Shown here piece after piece: positions 7,013-15,167 of a stretch of 64,000 bases of DNA. The notes beneath the pieces are model-generated. The model worked only from the letters and a program-made list of their open reading frames with translations. It made no database searches and was not told the origin of the DNA. How positions within the stretch are numbered: position 1 is the stretch's first letter; the number at the start of each line of letters is the position of its first letter. Source of the stretch: MGOM01 sp035455265 (GTDB lineage: Bacteria; Chloroflexota; Anaerolineae; Anaerolineales; E44-bin32). The position numbers and the translations under genes are program-made. The stretch lies in the NCBI GenBank assembly GCA_035455265.1, contig DATIFK010000002.1, forward strand, positions 1-64,000. Direction: 5' to 3'.

Positions 7013-8782
7013 TTACAACCCGGCCTGTGCCAGAATCCTCTCCAGCGCCGCGATCGTCACCGGATGGTGGCGTGAGCGCCATCGCTCCAGCATCGGTCGC
7101 GCCACGGGACGCGACCAGTCTTCCTGGGCCAAGGCGCGAAACACCGGCTCGTGAAACGAAAGGCGGCCCACCCGGGCGAAGTACGCCTCGTAGGCCGGCA
7201 GCGCCTCGCGGTAGCCGCTGCGAACAGCCAGCTCGCTGAAACGAGTCAACAGCTCGCCGTCCCGCGTGCCACGAACCCGCAGCAGCTCCTCGAAGAACGC
7301 ACAGTCGGCAGCCGGGATCTTCGGCAACAGACATCCGAGAAAGACGACCTTCTGCAGCCTCGTCCATGCCGCGACGCGTTGGGCGGACGGGCGAGTCCCC
7401 CGGCGGTAGGCCTCGGCCGCGGCCACGACCTCGTCGCGCATCGAGGACGGCACCTCGCCAGCTCTTTCTGGAAGGCCGGGCTGGTAGATCCAACGGCGGG
7501 CATCGATGGCGCGGGCGGCGTCCGGCAACTGTTCCTCCAGGTACTGCAGGAACTGCTGCGACGTGATCGACCGGAACCGGAAAGCATCCAGGTAGCCCTT
7601 CAAGAATCCGTCGAAGCGTTCGCGCCCGACAGCCAGTTCCAGGCTGCGGAAGAAGAGCATGCCCTTGTAGTAAGCGACATCCGAATAGGACTCATCGGGG
7701 TCCTTGCCGGCCAGGGGCAGGTTCAGGCAGGTCATTGGAGAATCGGGCCCCAGCCGGTCGAGGGTGCGCATCAGACGCTGCACGCGGCCGGCGGTCCGCA
7801 GGCGAGAGCTCTCCACACCCTCGAGGACCTCCGAGATGCGGCTCTCGGCGTACGTCGTCGGTCCCTCGTTGAGCCAGAAGTCCTCCCAGGTGGCGTTGGT
7901 CACCAGGTTTCCGGTCCAGGCATGCGCCAGCTCGTGGGCGATCAGCCACACGCCCGAGCGGTCGCCGGCCACGTAGGCGCCGTTGAGGAACGTCAGGCGC
8001 GGGTTCTCCATGCCGCCGTAGGGGAAGATCGAAGGCAAGATCAAGAGATCATAGCGGTCCCACAGATAGGGCCCGAAGAGCTTCTCGGCCTCCGTCACGC
8101 GGGCCTCGTTCTCGGCAAACTCCCATGCCGCCGCATCGAGGATCTCCGGCTCGGCGTAGACGCCTGTCCGCGGGCCGAGAGCTCGAAAGTCGAGGCGCCC
8201 GACGGCAAAGGCCAGCAGGTAGGAGGGGATCGGCTGCGGCATGGCGAATCGGAACACGCTTACCCCGTCTCGCGGCTCGGCGCCCAAGGAGGCTGCCGCC
8301 ATGACCGCCGTCAGGGGCGCCGGAGCCTCGATTTCCGCCTGGAAGGTGAACCGGATCGAGGGCGAATCCTGGCAAGGAAGAAGGCTGCGGGCATAGGCCG
8401 ATTCGCATTGCGTGTAGAGGAACGGATGCACACCACCGACCGTCTGGGCGGGTTCCAGCCATTGGAGCGCCATCGCGCCCGGGCTGGTCGTCACCTCGAT
8501 CGAGAACTCCTGGACGCGGCGCAGGTCGTGCAGGTGCAGACGTTGGCCGAGGTGGGTCTCCTCACGATCGAGCGTCCAGCGGAGTTCCTGCTCGTTCGCT
8601 CGCACGCTCTGGATCTTCAGATCGCGCCCATCCAGAAACAAAGATCCTTCCACCGGGCGGTCGAGCGCGTAGTCCGCGTGGACCTGTACCGTCCGCGAGG
8701 CGAAATCAGGCCGGAGGCGGAGGTCCATCCGCGTGATGCGCCCCTGGGAAGGATCGGAGAAGGAGTGAGGATCGTCAGCCAT
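7013..8782 (-). CDS. M1 family aminopeptidase (leukotriene-A4-hydrolase type)
   Basis: 589 residues. Gluzincin aminopeptidases of this group remove N-terminal residues from peptides with a zinc ion. The domains are an N-terminal beta domain (about 1-195), the catalytic domain with HELAHAW plus the third ligand Glu in WLNEGPTTYAE, and a C-terminal helical domain (about 430-589) like the LTA4H C-terminal module (EAYFARVGRLSFHEPVFRAL). The exopeptidase motif is present in the form GGMENPRLTFL. There is no signal peptide, so it should be cytosolic. It is transcribed in the same direction as DUF456 and serS but is separated from them by about 60 nt. Confidence 0.9.
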   Translation of the reverse strand: MADDPHSFSDPSQGRITRMDLRLRPDFASRTVQVHADYALDRPVEGSLFLDGRDLKIQSVRANEQELRWTLDREETHLGQRLHLHDLRRVQEFSIEVTTSPGAMALQWLEPAQTVGGVHPFLYTQCESAYARSLLPCQDSPSIRFTFQAEIEAPAPLTAVMAAASLGAEPRDGVSVFRFAMPQPIPSYLLAFAVGRLDFRALGPRTGVYAEPEILDAAAWEFAENEARVTEAEKLFGPYLWDRYDLLILPSIFPYGGMENPRLTFLNGAYVAGDRSGVWLIAHELAHAWTGNLVTNATWEDFWLNEGPTTYAESRISEVLEGVESSRLRTAGRVQRLMRTLDRLGPDSPMTCLNLPLAGKDPDESYSDVAYYKGMLFFRSLELAVGRERFDGFLKGYLDAFRFRSITSQQFLQYLEEQLPDAARAIDARRWIYQPGLPERAGEVPSSMRDEVVAAAEAYRRGTRPSAQRVAAWTRLQKVVFLGCLLPKIPAADCAFFEELLRVRGTRDGELLTRFSELAVRSGYREALPAYEAYFARVGRLSFHEPVFRALAQEDWSRPVARPMLERWRSRHHPVTIAALERILAQAGL

Positions 8783-8790
8783 CGTCGCTC

Positions 8791-8817
8791 GGCTGTCAGC
8801 TATCGGCCGTCAGCTCT
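8791..8817. repeat. Short heptanucleotide repeat upstream of the M1 gene
   Basis: GGCTGTC-AGCTATC-GGCCGTC-AGCTCTT: four related 7-mers, a short one-armed member of the heptad family, placed 8 nt upstream of the aminopeptidase start. Confidence 0.5.
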
Positions 8818-8841
8818 TTGGAGTCCGGTGCCAATGGTCGC

Positions 8842-9330
8842 TTATTTCAGCACAACCCATGCCCCCCAAGCGGCGGCCATGACAACGGCCAGCCCCAGCT
8901 TGACTCCCACCGACGCTCCGCAGCCGAGGGCCATCCCCACGGCGCTGCGGCCTGCCTGGCGGGCGTCGCGCAGACGCAGGTATTCGGCCAGGAACGTCCC
9001 GGCCAGCAGACCGACGAGGGCCCCGACGACCGAGAAGAAAACCAGGCCGATGAGACCCATCACCAGGCCTCCGAGAATTGCCCAGCCGGAGGCGCCGCCC
9101 AGGCGGGCGCCGGCCGAGCTGACCCACACCTCCGCCACCAAGCCGCCCAGCGCCGCGAGCGTCATCAGCCCGAACAGCCAGGGCCCCCACGCTCCCCAAC
9201 CGACGACGACCCCATACACCAGACCGGCGACCCACATCATGACGAGATCGGGCAGGGCCGGCACGACGGCGCCGATGACTCCAATCACCATGACGACGCC
9301 GATGATGAGGGTGACGACGTCCGGTGTCAC
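8842..9330 (-). CDS. DUF456 family membrane protein
   Basis: 162 residues with about five hydrophobic, glycine-rich segments. The order of blocks (IGVIGAVVPALPD near the N-terminus, then GGLVMGLIGLVFFSVVGALVG and LAGTFLAEYLRLRDARQAGRSAVG) matches DUF456 proteins, whose function is unknown. The GTG start at 9330 overlaps the serS stop as GTGA, so translation is probably coupled to serS. Confidence 0.8.
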   Translation of the reverse strand: MTPDVVTLIIGVVMVIGVIGAVVPALPDLVMMWVAGLVYGVVVGWGAWGPWLFGLMTLAALGGLVAEVWVSSAGARLGGASGWAILGGLVMGLIGLVFFSVVGALVGLLAGTFLAEYLRLRDARQAGRSAVGMALGCGASVGVKLGLAVVMAAAWGAWVVLK

Positions 9331-10607
9331 GCCTCACCCTCCGGCTGGAGAACTGCGACACCACCCATCCACGGGCCGAGCACCTCAGGGACGATGACGC
9401 TTCCGTCGGCCTGCTGGTAGTTCTCGAGAACAGCGATCAACGTCCGCGGCAAGGCCAGCCCGGATCCGTTGAGGGTGTGCACCGGAGTCGGTCGAGCCCC
9501 TTCCCTGGCGCGGTAGCGGATGTTGGCACGCCGCGCCTGGAAATCGCCGCAGTTCGACACCGATGACACCTCCAGCCATTCCTCCACGCCCGGCGCCCAG
9601 ACCTCGACGTCGTAGGTCTTGCGCGCGGCGAAGCCCAGGTCGCCGGTGCACAGCAGCTTCACGCGGTGCGACAGGCCCAGGCCGAGGCACACCGCTTCGG
9701 CCTCGGCGAGCATCCGGTCGAGCTCTTCATCCGACGACTCCGGCCGGCAGAAGACGTACATCTCGACCTTGTCGAACTGGTGGCCGCGCTTGATGCCGCG
9801 CACATCGCGCCCGGCCGACATCTTCTCCCGCCGGAAGCACGGCGTATAGGCGGCGTAGCGCCGCGGCAGGGACTCGGCCTCGAGGATCTCGTCCATGTGC
9901 AGGCCGGTCAACGGCACCTCGGCGGTCGGCACCAGCCACAAGTCTTCCTCGTGATCGCGGTAGAGGTTGTCCTCGAACTTGGGCAGTTGGCCGGCGGCGA
10001 ACAGCGTCTGGCTGCGCACCAGAAACGGCGGATACTTCTCGAGGTAGCCGGCCCGGGTGTGCAGGTCCAGCATCCAGGAAATCAGCGCCCGCTGCAACCG
10101 CGCCCCGGCCCCGCTCAGGACGTAGAAGCGCGAGCCGGTGATCTTGACGCCGCGCTCGAAATCCAGAATCCCCAGCGACGTCCCCAGGTCCCAATGCGGC
10201 CGGGGCTTGAAGTCGAAAGGCTTCGGTTCCCCTACCGTCCGCACGACCACGTTGGCGGTTTCGTCCGGTCCGTCGGGCACGTCGGCCGCCGGCAGGTTGG
10301 GGATCGTCGCCAGGCGCTGCTGCAGGTCTTGCTCCACCTGATGCACTTCCCGGTCCAGCGCTTCGATGCGTTCGCCGATGGAACGCATCGCCTCGATGCG
10401 CTCCTGGCGCGCCGCCGCCTCCGTCATTCGTCCGATTTCCTTGGAGACCCGGTTGCGTTCCGCCTTGAGGGTTTCGACCTCACTCAAGCGTTGACGACGC
10501 CGCCCGTCGAGCTCGAGGATCTCGGCTACCGGCACGGTGATCCCGCGGCGGCGCAACGACCGGTCGGCCTCATCGGCGTGATCGCGCAGGAACTGGATGT
10601 CGAGCAT
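9327..10607 (-). CDS. serS: Seryl-tRNA synthetase
   Basis: 426 residues, normal length. It charges tRNA-Ser with serine. The N-terminal coiled-coil arm that grips the tRNA long variable arm spans about residues 30-105 (Glu/Arg/Leu-rich). The class II core has motif 2 at about residues 255-275 (TPCFRREKMSAGRDVRGIKR) and motif 3 near the end (LNGSGLALPRTLIAVLENYQ). The ATG at 10607 is preferred over an in-frame start 33 nt upstream: CCGGAGG lies 8 nt before it and the family N-terminus (MLDIQFLRDH) starts there. Expression is probably controlled by the T-box leader just upstream. Confidence 0.97.
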   Translation of the reverse strand: MLDIQFLRDHADEADRSLRRRGITVPVAEILELDGRRRQRLSEVETLKAERNRVSKEIGRMTEAAARQERIEAMRSIGERIEALDREVHQVEQDLQQRLATIPNLPAADVPDGPDETANVVVRTVGEPKPFDFKPRPHWDLGTSLGILDFERGVKITGSRFYVLSGAGARLQRALISWMLDLHTRAGYLEKYPPFLVRSQTLFAAGQLPKFEDNLYRDHEEDLWLVPTAEVPLTGLHMDEILEAESLPRRYAAYTPCFRREKMSAGRDVRGIKRGHQFDKVEMYVFCRPESSDEELDRMLAEAEAVCLGLGLSHRVKLLCTGDLGFAARKTYDVEVWAPGVEEWLEVSSVSNCGDFQARRANIRYRAREGARPTPVHTLNGSGLALPRTLIAVLENYQQADGSVIVPEVLGPWMGGVAVLQPEGEA

Positions 10608-10616
10608 CGTCGCCTC

Positions 10617-10929
10617 CGGTCGAATGCAACGCCCCCTCATCCGCAGGACGAGGGGGCGCCCGTGGTGCCACCTGCATTCGTCCTGACCCGGCGATGACGT
10701 TCGGGCTCAGGACCTCGTGCGCGCTAACGGGCGGACCCGGCTCCCTTACGGCGATTTCGCCCCTGCGGGAGCGACGGACGGCCGACGGGGCCGCCTTTGG
10801 CGGAGGGGATGATCGCCGGTCCTCTCACCGCCTCACACCACCCGGCGGCTCTCTGAGAGAGGCAGAGAGCGATCGTGTCTCCGCGCCTGCGTCGTTGCAC
10901 GGCGCCTGGAGGCGCCTTCGCTTGAAGCG
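10617..10929 (-). promoter_or_regulatory. T-box riboswitch leader of serS
   Basis: On the minus strand the leader holds the T-box core AGGTGGCACCACG (10661-10673) just before a GC-rich hairpin, which is the diagnostic order. Upstream lies a stem I-like region with AGAGAGCCGCCGGGTGGTGT, resembling the AG bulge and distal loop of T-box stem I, and then a CATCCCCTCC stretch that could hold a Ser UCC specifier. T-boxes read uncharged tRNA and let the synthetase be made when charging is low. The specifier assignment is tentative; the T-box core and its position before serS are clear. Confidence 0.85.
10630..10658 (-). terminator. Attenuator hairpin of the serS T-box
   Basis: On the minus strand CGCCCCCTCGTCC pairs with GGATGAGGGGGCG (about 11 bp, loop TGCG). 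It lies directly after the T-box core. It lacks a clear T-run, so it may stop transcription weakly or act by hiding the ribosome-binding site; the flanking CGAATGCA/TGCATTCG could extend a larger stem. Confidence 0.7.
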
Positions 10930-10935
10930 ATTATA
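10930..10935 (-). promoter_or_regulatory. -10 box (TATAAT) of the serS leader
   Basis: Perfect TATAAT on the minus strand immediately upstream of the T-box leader. No convincing -35 box is seen. Confidence 0.6.
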
Positions 10936-10950
10936 CGCGCGAGAATGGCC

Positions 10951-11028
10951 GTTCCCAGGCACCAGTTCCCAGTTCCGAGTTTCCAGTGACAACTCAACAC
11001 TGGGGACTGGGAACTGGAAACTGGGAAC
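10951..11028. repeat. Heptanucleotide inverted-arm element
   Basis: Left arm of CCAGTTC-type 7-mers (ACCAGTTCCCAGTTCCGAGT) and right arm of the complement (ACTGGGAACTGGAAACTGGG) around a core ACAACTCAAC. It fills the gap between the serS promoter and the marR-type stop. Confidence 0.75.
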
Positions 11029-11031
11029 CTT

Positions 11032-11484
11032 CTACGTGGCCTCCCGCATACCGGCCAGCAGTTGCTCGAGCAGCCGCAACAGTGTCGCCTGCTCGCTGGG
11101 GCTCAACCGGCGCAGGGCGCGGCGCCAGCGCAGATCGAGCCGGCGCGGCACGGCCCGCAGCAGCGCCCGGCCGCGTGGCGTCAGGCGCACCGCCACGCGC
11201 CGCCGGTCCCCGGCCGACCGCCGGCGCACCACCCAGCCGCGTCGCACCAGCCGCTCGACGATGGCGGTCATCGTGGCCGCATCCTGCAGGCTGGCTTCCG
11301 CCAGCGCCTTCATCCCCACTTCACGCCGCGCCGTCGCCAGGTGGACCAGCGGAACGTACTGCGCCACCGTCAAATGGAACGGCTCCAGGTCGTCCGCCAG
11401 CTGTTGGCGCACTCTCCACCACACTTGGAGCGCCAGCGGCAGCAGCGACCGTCCCTGGCGCCCCGGCCAATTGATTCGCAACAT
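11032..11484 (-). CDS. MarR family transcriptional regulator
   Basis: 150 residues, normal for MarR. The winged helix is visible: LTVAQYVPLVHLA, then MKALAEASLQDAATMTAIVERLVRRGWV (recognition helix) and RRRSAGDRRRVAVRLT (the wing, with the family DxR motif). These dimeric regulators usually repress nearby genes and release DNA on binding a small ligand. The neighbour on the other strand is the serine-palmitoyltransferase-like gene, so the gap between them could hold its operator. A TATAAA box 6 nt before the ATG indicates a leaderless transcript. Confidence 0.88.
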   Translation of the reverse strand: MLRINWPGRQGRSLLPLALQVWWRVRQQLADDLEPFHLTVAQYVPLVHLATARREVGMKALAEASLQDAATMTAIVERLVRRGWVVRRRSAGDRRRVAVRLTPRGRALLRAVPRRLDLRWRRALRRLSPSEQATLLRLLEQLLAGMREAT

Positions 11485-11490
11485 AGACTA

Positions 11491-11496
11491 TTTATA
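11491..11496 (-). promoter_or_regulatory. -10 box (TATAAA) of the marR-type gene
   Basis: TATAAA, six bases (TAGTCT), then ATG on the minus strand; transcription would start at or next to the start codon. Confidence 0.55.
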
Positions 11497-11633
11497 GCAC
11501 GAACGATCTCGACGGCCCGGCCATGATTGACAAGCCGCGGTCTGCACCGTATGCTTGCTTTGGGCGCGAATGGCGCGCCCGTCTCATCCAACCACCGCTC
11601 CATCTCCCATCGCCGCATCGGACGAGGACCGCT

Positions 11634-12815
11634 ATGGACATCTTCGCCAAGTGTGGGGAGTTCACCGACGCCCGTCTGGCACAGGCGGCCGGGCTCTATC
11701 CGTACTTCCTGCCGCTCGAGGACACCGAAGGCACGGAGGTCGTCGTCGGCGGACGCCGTATCCTGATGATCGGTTCCAACAATTACCTGGGGCTGACCAC
11801 CGATCCACGCGTGCGCCAGGCCTCGATCGACGCCGTGGCGCGCTACGGCACCTCGTGCACCGGCTCGCGCTTCCTCAACGGAACGCTCAAGCTGCACCAA
11901 GAGCTCGAGGCGCGCCTGGCGGCGTTCGTCTCCAAGCCGGCGGCGCTGGTCTTCAGCACCGGCTACCAGGTCAACCTGGGCACGATCTCCTGCCTCGTCG
12001 GCCGTGGCGACGTCGTCATTGCCGACAAGGACGACCACGCCTCGATCGTCGACGGCTGTATGCTCGCCCTGGGCGAGCTGCGCCGCTTCAACCACAACGA
12101 CCTCGCTCAGCTCGAACGCATCCTGACCGGTCTGGACGAGAAGATCGGACGCCTGGTCGTGGTGGACGGCGTCTACTCGATGGGCGGCGATCTGGCTCCC
12201 GTCCCGCAGCTGATCGAGATCTGCCGCGCCCACGGCGCCCGCCTGATGCTCGACGACGCCCACTCGCTCGGCGTGATGGGCCACGGCCGTGGCACCGCCG
12301 CCCACTTCGGCGTGACCGACCAGGTCGACCTGATCATGGGCACCTTCAGCAAGTCGTTTGCCTCGCTCGGTGGTTTCATCGCCGGCGACGACGAGGTCGT
12401 TCATTACATCCAGCACCACGCCCGGTCCCTGATCTTCAGCGCCTCGATGCCGGCCTCCAACGTCGCCGCCGTGCTGGCCGCCGTCGACATCATGGAGAAG
12501 GAACCGGAACGGGTCGATCGCCTGTGGGAAGTCGCCGAGCGGATGCGATCCGGGTTGAAGGCCATGGGATTCAACATGGGGCCCAGCGTCACGCCCATCA
12601 TCCCCATCCGCACCGGCGATCAAGCGACCACCATTCTGGCCTGGAAGAAGTGCTTTGACGCGGGCCTGTACACCAACGCCGTGCTGGCGCCGGCGGTGCC
12701 TCCGGATGAGTGCCTGCTGCGCACCTCCTACATGGCCACGCACACCGACGAGCAGATCGACCGGGCGCTCAACATCCTGGGGGAGGTCGGGCGAGAGCTG
12801 GGACTCATCAACTAG
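11634..12815 (+). CDS. Serine palmitoyltransferase-like alpha-oxoamine synthase
   Basis: 393 residues, a PLP enzyme of the alpha-oxoamine synthase family (SPT, KBL, BioF), which condense an amino acid with an acyl-CoA. The PLP lysine is in TFSKSFASLGGF, and YGTSCTGSRFLNGTLKLH and DDHASIVDGC are family blocks. The LYPYF and IGSNNYLGL N-terminus and the LGVMGHGRGTAAHFG block look closer, from memory, to bacterial serine palmitoyltransferases than to BioF or KBL. It would then make 3-ketosphinganine. ATG 11634 follows a GAGGACC stretch. The neighbouring epimerase gene supports a lipid role but does not prove one. Confidence 0.75.
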   Translation: MDIFAKCGEFTDARLAQAAGLYPYFLPLEDTEGTEVVVGGRRILMIGSNNYLGLTTDPRVRQASIDAVARYGTSCTGSRFLNGTLKLHQELEARLAAFVSKPAALVFSTGYQVNLGTISCLVGRGDVVIADKDDHASIVDGCMLALGELRRFNHNDLAQLERILTGLDEKIGRLVVVDGVYSMGGDLAPVPQLIEICRAHGARLMLDDAHSLGVMGHGRGTAAHFGVTDQVDLIMGTFSKSFASLGGFIAGDDEVVHYIQHHARSLIFSASMPASNVAAVLAAVDIMEKEPERVDRLWEVAERMRSGLKAMGFNMGPSVTPIIPIRTGDQATTILAWKKCFDAGLYTNAVLAPAVPPDECLLRTSYMATHTDEQIDRALNILGEVGRELGLIN

Positions 12816-12835
12816 GGGCCGGTGGTCATGCCCGG

Positions 12836-12956
12836 TTACCAGTCCCCAGTTTCCAGTTCCCAGCCTACAGGACCCGACCGCAGGACCGTCACCGCGAAGC
12901 GGCAACTGGCTACTGACCATCCATTCTGATCACTGACCACCCACCACTGACCACTT
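12836..12956. repeat. Heptanucleotide element between the SPT-like gene and the epimerase
   Basis: Left arm ACCAGTC-CCCAGTT-TCCAGTT-CCCAGCC; right arm with CAACTGG, CACTGACCAC and CCACTGACCAC units. The two arms are less well matched than in other copies. Confidence 0.65.
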
Positions 12957-12967
12957 CCTAAGCGCAC

Positions 12968-13954
12968 ATGGCCCCAGCCGAAACCGTTCTCGTCACCGGT
13001 GCCACCGGCTTCGTCGGCTCGAGGTTGTGCCGTGCCCTCGCCGCCGAAGGCTGCCGGGTGCGAGCCCTGCGCCGGCCCACCTCGAATCTCTCCGCCCTCG
13101 AAGGACTGCGCCTCGAGCTCATCACCGGTGACATCCTCGATCCCGAGTCGCTCGCCCGCGCCGTTCGCGGCGTCGATCTGGTCTTCCACGTCGCTGCCGA
13201 GTCGGCCTACTGGCGCCGTCCGGACGACGTCCTGCGATCGGCCGTGGCCGGGACGCGCTATATGCTCGAGGCGGCTCTCCAAGAGGGGGTGACCAAGGTC
13301 GTCCTCACCAGTTCCGTCGCCGCCATGGGCGTGCCACTGCACGGGGAACTGCTCACCGAGGGTCACACGTTCCGTCTCCCCCAGGCTTTCTTTCCCTACG
13401 GCTACGCCAAGTACCAGTCGGAATTGACAGCCCTTCGTTTATCGGAGGGTCGCCTCCACCTAGTCATCGTCAACCCGTCCATCGTTCTCGGTCCCGGCGA
13501 TCTGTATCAGATCAGCGGCTCCCTCATCACCGAGACGGCACGCGGTCGGGCTTTCGTCTACAACGACGGCGGCGCCAACTACATCCACGTAGACGACGTT
13601 GCCGCCGGCCACATCGCCGCAGCCGCGCACGGCCGGCCCGGCGAGCGCCACATTCTCGGGGGCGAGAACCTGACGCATCGCCAGGCGCTCAGATCCATCG
13701 CCCAGATGGTCGGTGTCCGACCGCCGTGGCTTCACCTGCCGGACGCTCTCGTCCCCGCCGCGGGCGCTCTGCTCGATGTGGCCGGCCGGTTCGTCCGCCT
13801 GCCCATGAACGGCGCGCAGATGCGCATCAGCCGTCAGCGCCTGTTCTGTGACACGGCCAAGGCTCAAGCAGAGTTGGGCTTCACTTCCACGCGGACCTTC
13901 CGCCAGGCCGCGCAAGAGGCCTATGATTGGTACCGTTCCGCCGGCATGATTTAG
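12968..13954 (+). CDS. NAD-dependent epimerase/dehydratase (extended SDR)
   Basis: 328 residues. The Rossmann NAD-binding motif TGATGFVGSRL is at residues 10-20 and the catalytic Tyr-x3-Lys is in YGYAKYQSE. GVDLVFHVAAESAYWRR and VNPSIVLGPGDLYQ are typical of the dihydroflavonol reductase/HpnA-like branch. Substrate is unknown. It follows the SPT-like gene in the same direction, separated by a heptanucleotide element; in Caulobacter an epimerase-family protein (CerR) reduces the product made from SPT, which makes a lipid role worth testing. It is a close relative of the gene at 26158. No ribosome-binding site is evident. Confidence 0.85.
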   Translation: MAPAETVLVTGATGFVGSRLCRALAAEGCRVRALRRPTSNLSALEGLRLELITGDILDPESLARAVRGVDLVFHVAAESAYWRRPDDVLRSAVAGTRYMLEAALQEGVTKVVLTSSVAAMGVPLHGELLTEGHTFRLPQAFFPYGYAKYQSELTALRLSEGRLHLVIVNPSIVLGPGDLYQISGSLITETARGRAFVYNDGGANYIHVDDVAAGHIAAAAHGRPGERHILGGENLTHRQALRSIAQMVGVRPPWLHLPDALVPAAGALLDVAGRFVRLPMNGAQMRISRQRLFCDTAKAQAELGFTSTRTFRQAAQEAYDWYRSAGMI

Positions 13955-13957
13955 AAT
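13952..13957 (+). promoter_or_regulatory. Putative -10 box (TAGAAT) overlapping the epimerase stop
   Basis: TAGAAT shares bases with the TAG stop at 13952-13954 and may drive the paralogue cluster that begins at 14052. Confidence 0.35.
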
Positions 13958-14051
13958 GAGCATCCCGCGGGCCGGTGCTCGCGGGATTGTTCACGCAGAA
14001 TCGGGCCGCGCCCGCATGCCGAGCGGGTTGCGACCCAGAGCGGGAGCCGGG

Positions 14052-15167
14052 GTGCCTAAGGGAAAGCGTCTTCCTCCATCCACGCCGGCTACGCCAGCCT
14101 TCGTCCCGCCCTATCCACCAAGCTGGATCGACCGGCTCATGAGGTGGGTCGAGCGCATCCCCGGCCCGTTTTGGGTGGCCTACCTTGTGGCGGCCGTTGT
14201 CCTCGACCTCGCGCTGACCGCCGCTCTCTGGTCGGCAGGCACGGACCGAGCTGGAATTGTTACCCGTCTTCCTCTGTTCCTCGGCTTTGAAATCCCTGCC
14301 ACTCTTGCCCTTGCTCACTACCTCAACCGGTCGGCTGCCAAGGCGCTCGATGAGTTCCGCCCCGTCCTGATCGCGACCGAGGCCGAATCCCTGACCTTTC
14401 GCTATCGACTGGTCACATTGCCACCCTCGGCGGCGCTCTGGTCAGGCATCGCCTTGCTCGTGGGCAATGTGATCATCGGCATGATGGCACCCCTTCTGGC
14501 CGGACAGCCTTCGCTCACCGCCCTCCAGGGGTTCCTTCAGCCGTTCCTTGTGGACGCGTCCAGGTCTCCGCTACCCATTGGGATCGACGTGGTTCTGCTG
14601 ATCGTCTTCGCTTTGACCGTGGGAGCCGTGCTTTGGCACATCCTGCGCCAACTGGCCGTCATCAGCCTCATCTACAGCCGCCACACCAGGGTCAACCTCT
14701 TCAGGCTCGCCCCCCTGTATGCCCTCTCGCGCCAGACGGCTCGAACCTCCATCGGACTGGTGCTCCTTTTCTCGGCGGCCCCGCTCGTCGTCCCCGAGGT
14801 GATGCGCCAGATGGGAAACCTCGTCTCTTCCGCAATGGCCCTGCTCCTGGTGCTGGCTGTATTTATCGTGCCGTTGGTCGGCGTCCATCGGCTGCTGGAT
14901 CGCGAGAAGGAGCGGCTGGTCAGCGAGAACGGGGTCATGATGGAGGCCGCCGTCGGCGAGTTGCACCGTCGCGTGACCAGCGGCAAGCTGCAGGCGATGG
15001 ACGACATGAACAAAGTCATGGCCAGCCTGGAGATCGAGCGGGCGGCCCTGGTGCGGGTGCCCACATGGCCGTGGGATCCCGGGACATTGCGGACCGTGAT
15101 GGCCGCCCTGTTCCTGCCCATCCTCATCTGGCTGATCCAGTACGGATTGCAGAGGTTTCTGGGATGA
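14052..15167 (+). CDS. Polytopic membrane protein, paralogue 1 of 4 (unknown family)
   Basis: 371 residues. A short Pro-rich N-terminus ends in FVPPYPPSWIDRLM; about six membrane helices follow, then a charged helical segment (about 275-340: DREKERLVSENGVMMEA, MDDMNKVMASLEIERAAL), the motif VPTWPWDPGTLR and a last membrane helix. Conserved inner blocks shared by all four copies are ALDEFRPVL, FRYRLVTLP and LIYSRHTRVNLFRLAPLYALS. I do not recognise a described family. GTG 14052 gives an N-terminus of the same length as the other copies; ATG 14016 is an alternative. The stop overlaps the next start as ATGA. Confidence 0.75.
   Translation: MPKGKRLPPSTPATPAFVPPYPPSWIDRLMRWVERIPGPFWVAYLVAAVVLDLALTAALWSAGTDRAGIVTRLPLFLGFEIPATLALAHYLNRSAAKALDEFRPVLIATEAESLTFRYRLVTLPPSAALWSGIALLVGNVIIGMMAPLLAGQPSLTALQGFLQPFLVDASRSPLPIGIDVVLLIVFALTVGAVLWHILRQLAVISLIYSRHTRVNLFRLAPLYALSRQTARTSIGLVLLFSAAPLVVPEVMRQMGNLVSSAMALLLVLAVFIVPLVGVHRLLDREKERLVSENGVMMEAAVGELHRRVTSGKLQAMDDMNKVMASLEIERAALVRVPTWPWDPGTLRTVMAALFLPILIWLIQYGLQRFLG

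Noticed and set aside
7151..9397. 748-codon open frame antisense to the aminopeptidase
   Set aside because: It runs through three real minus-strand regions and has no recognisable domain.
13956..14051. Longer N-terminus for paralogue 1 starting at 13956 or 14016
   Set aside because: The extra residues have no counterpart in the other three paralogues, whose N-termini are about 12-30 residues before the PPYPPS motif.
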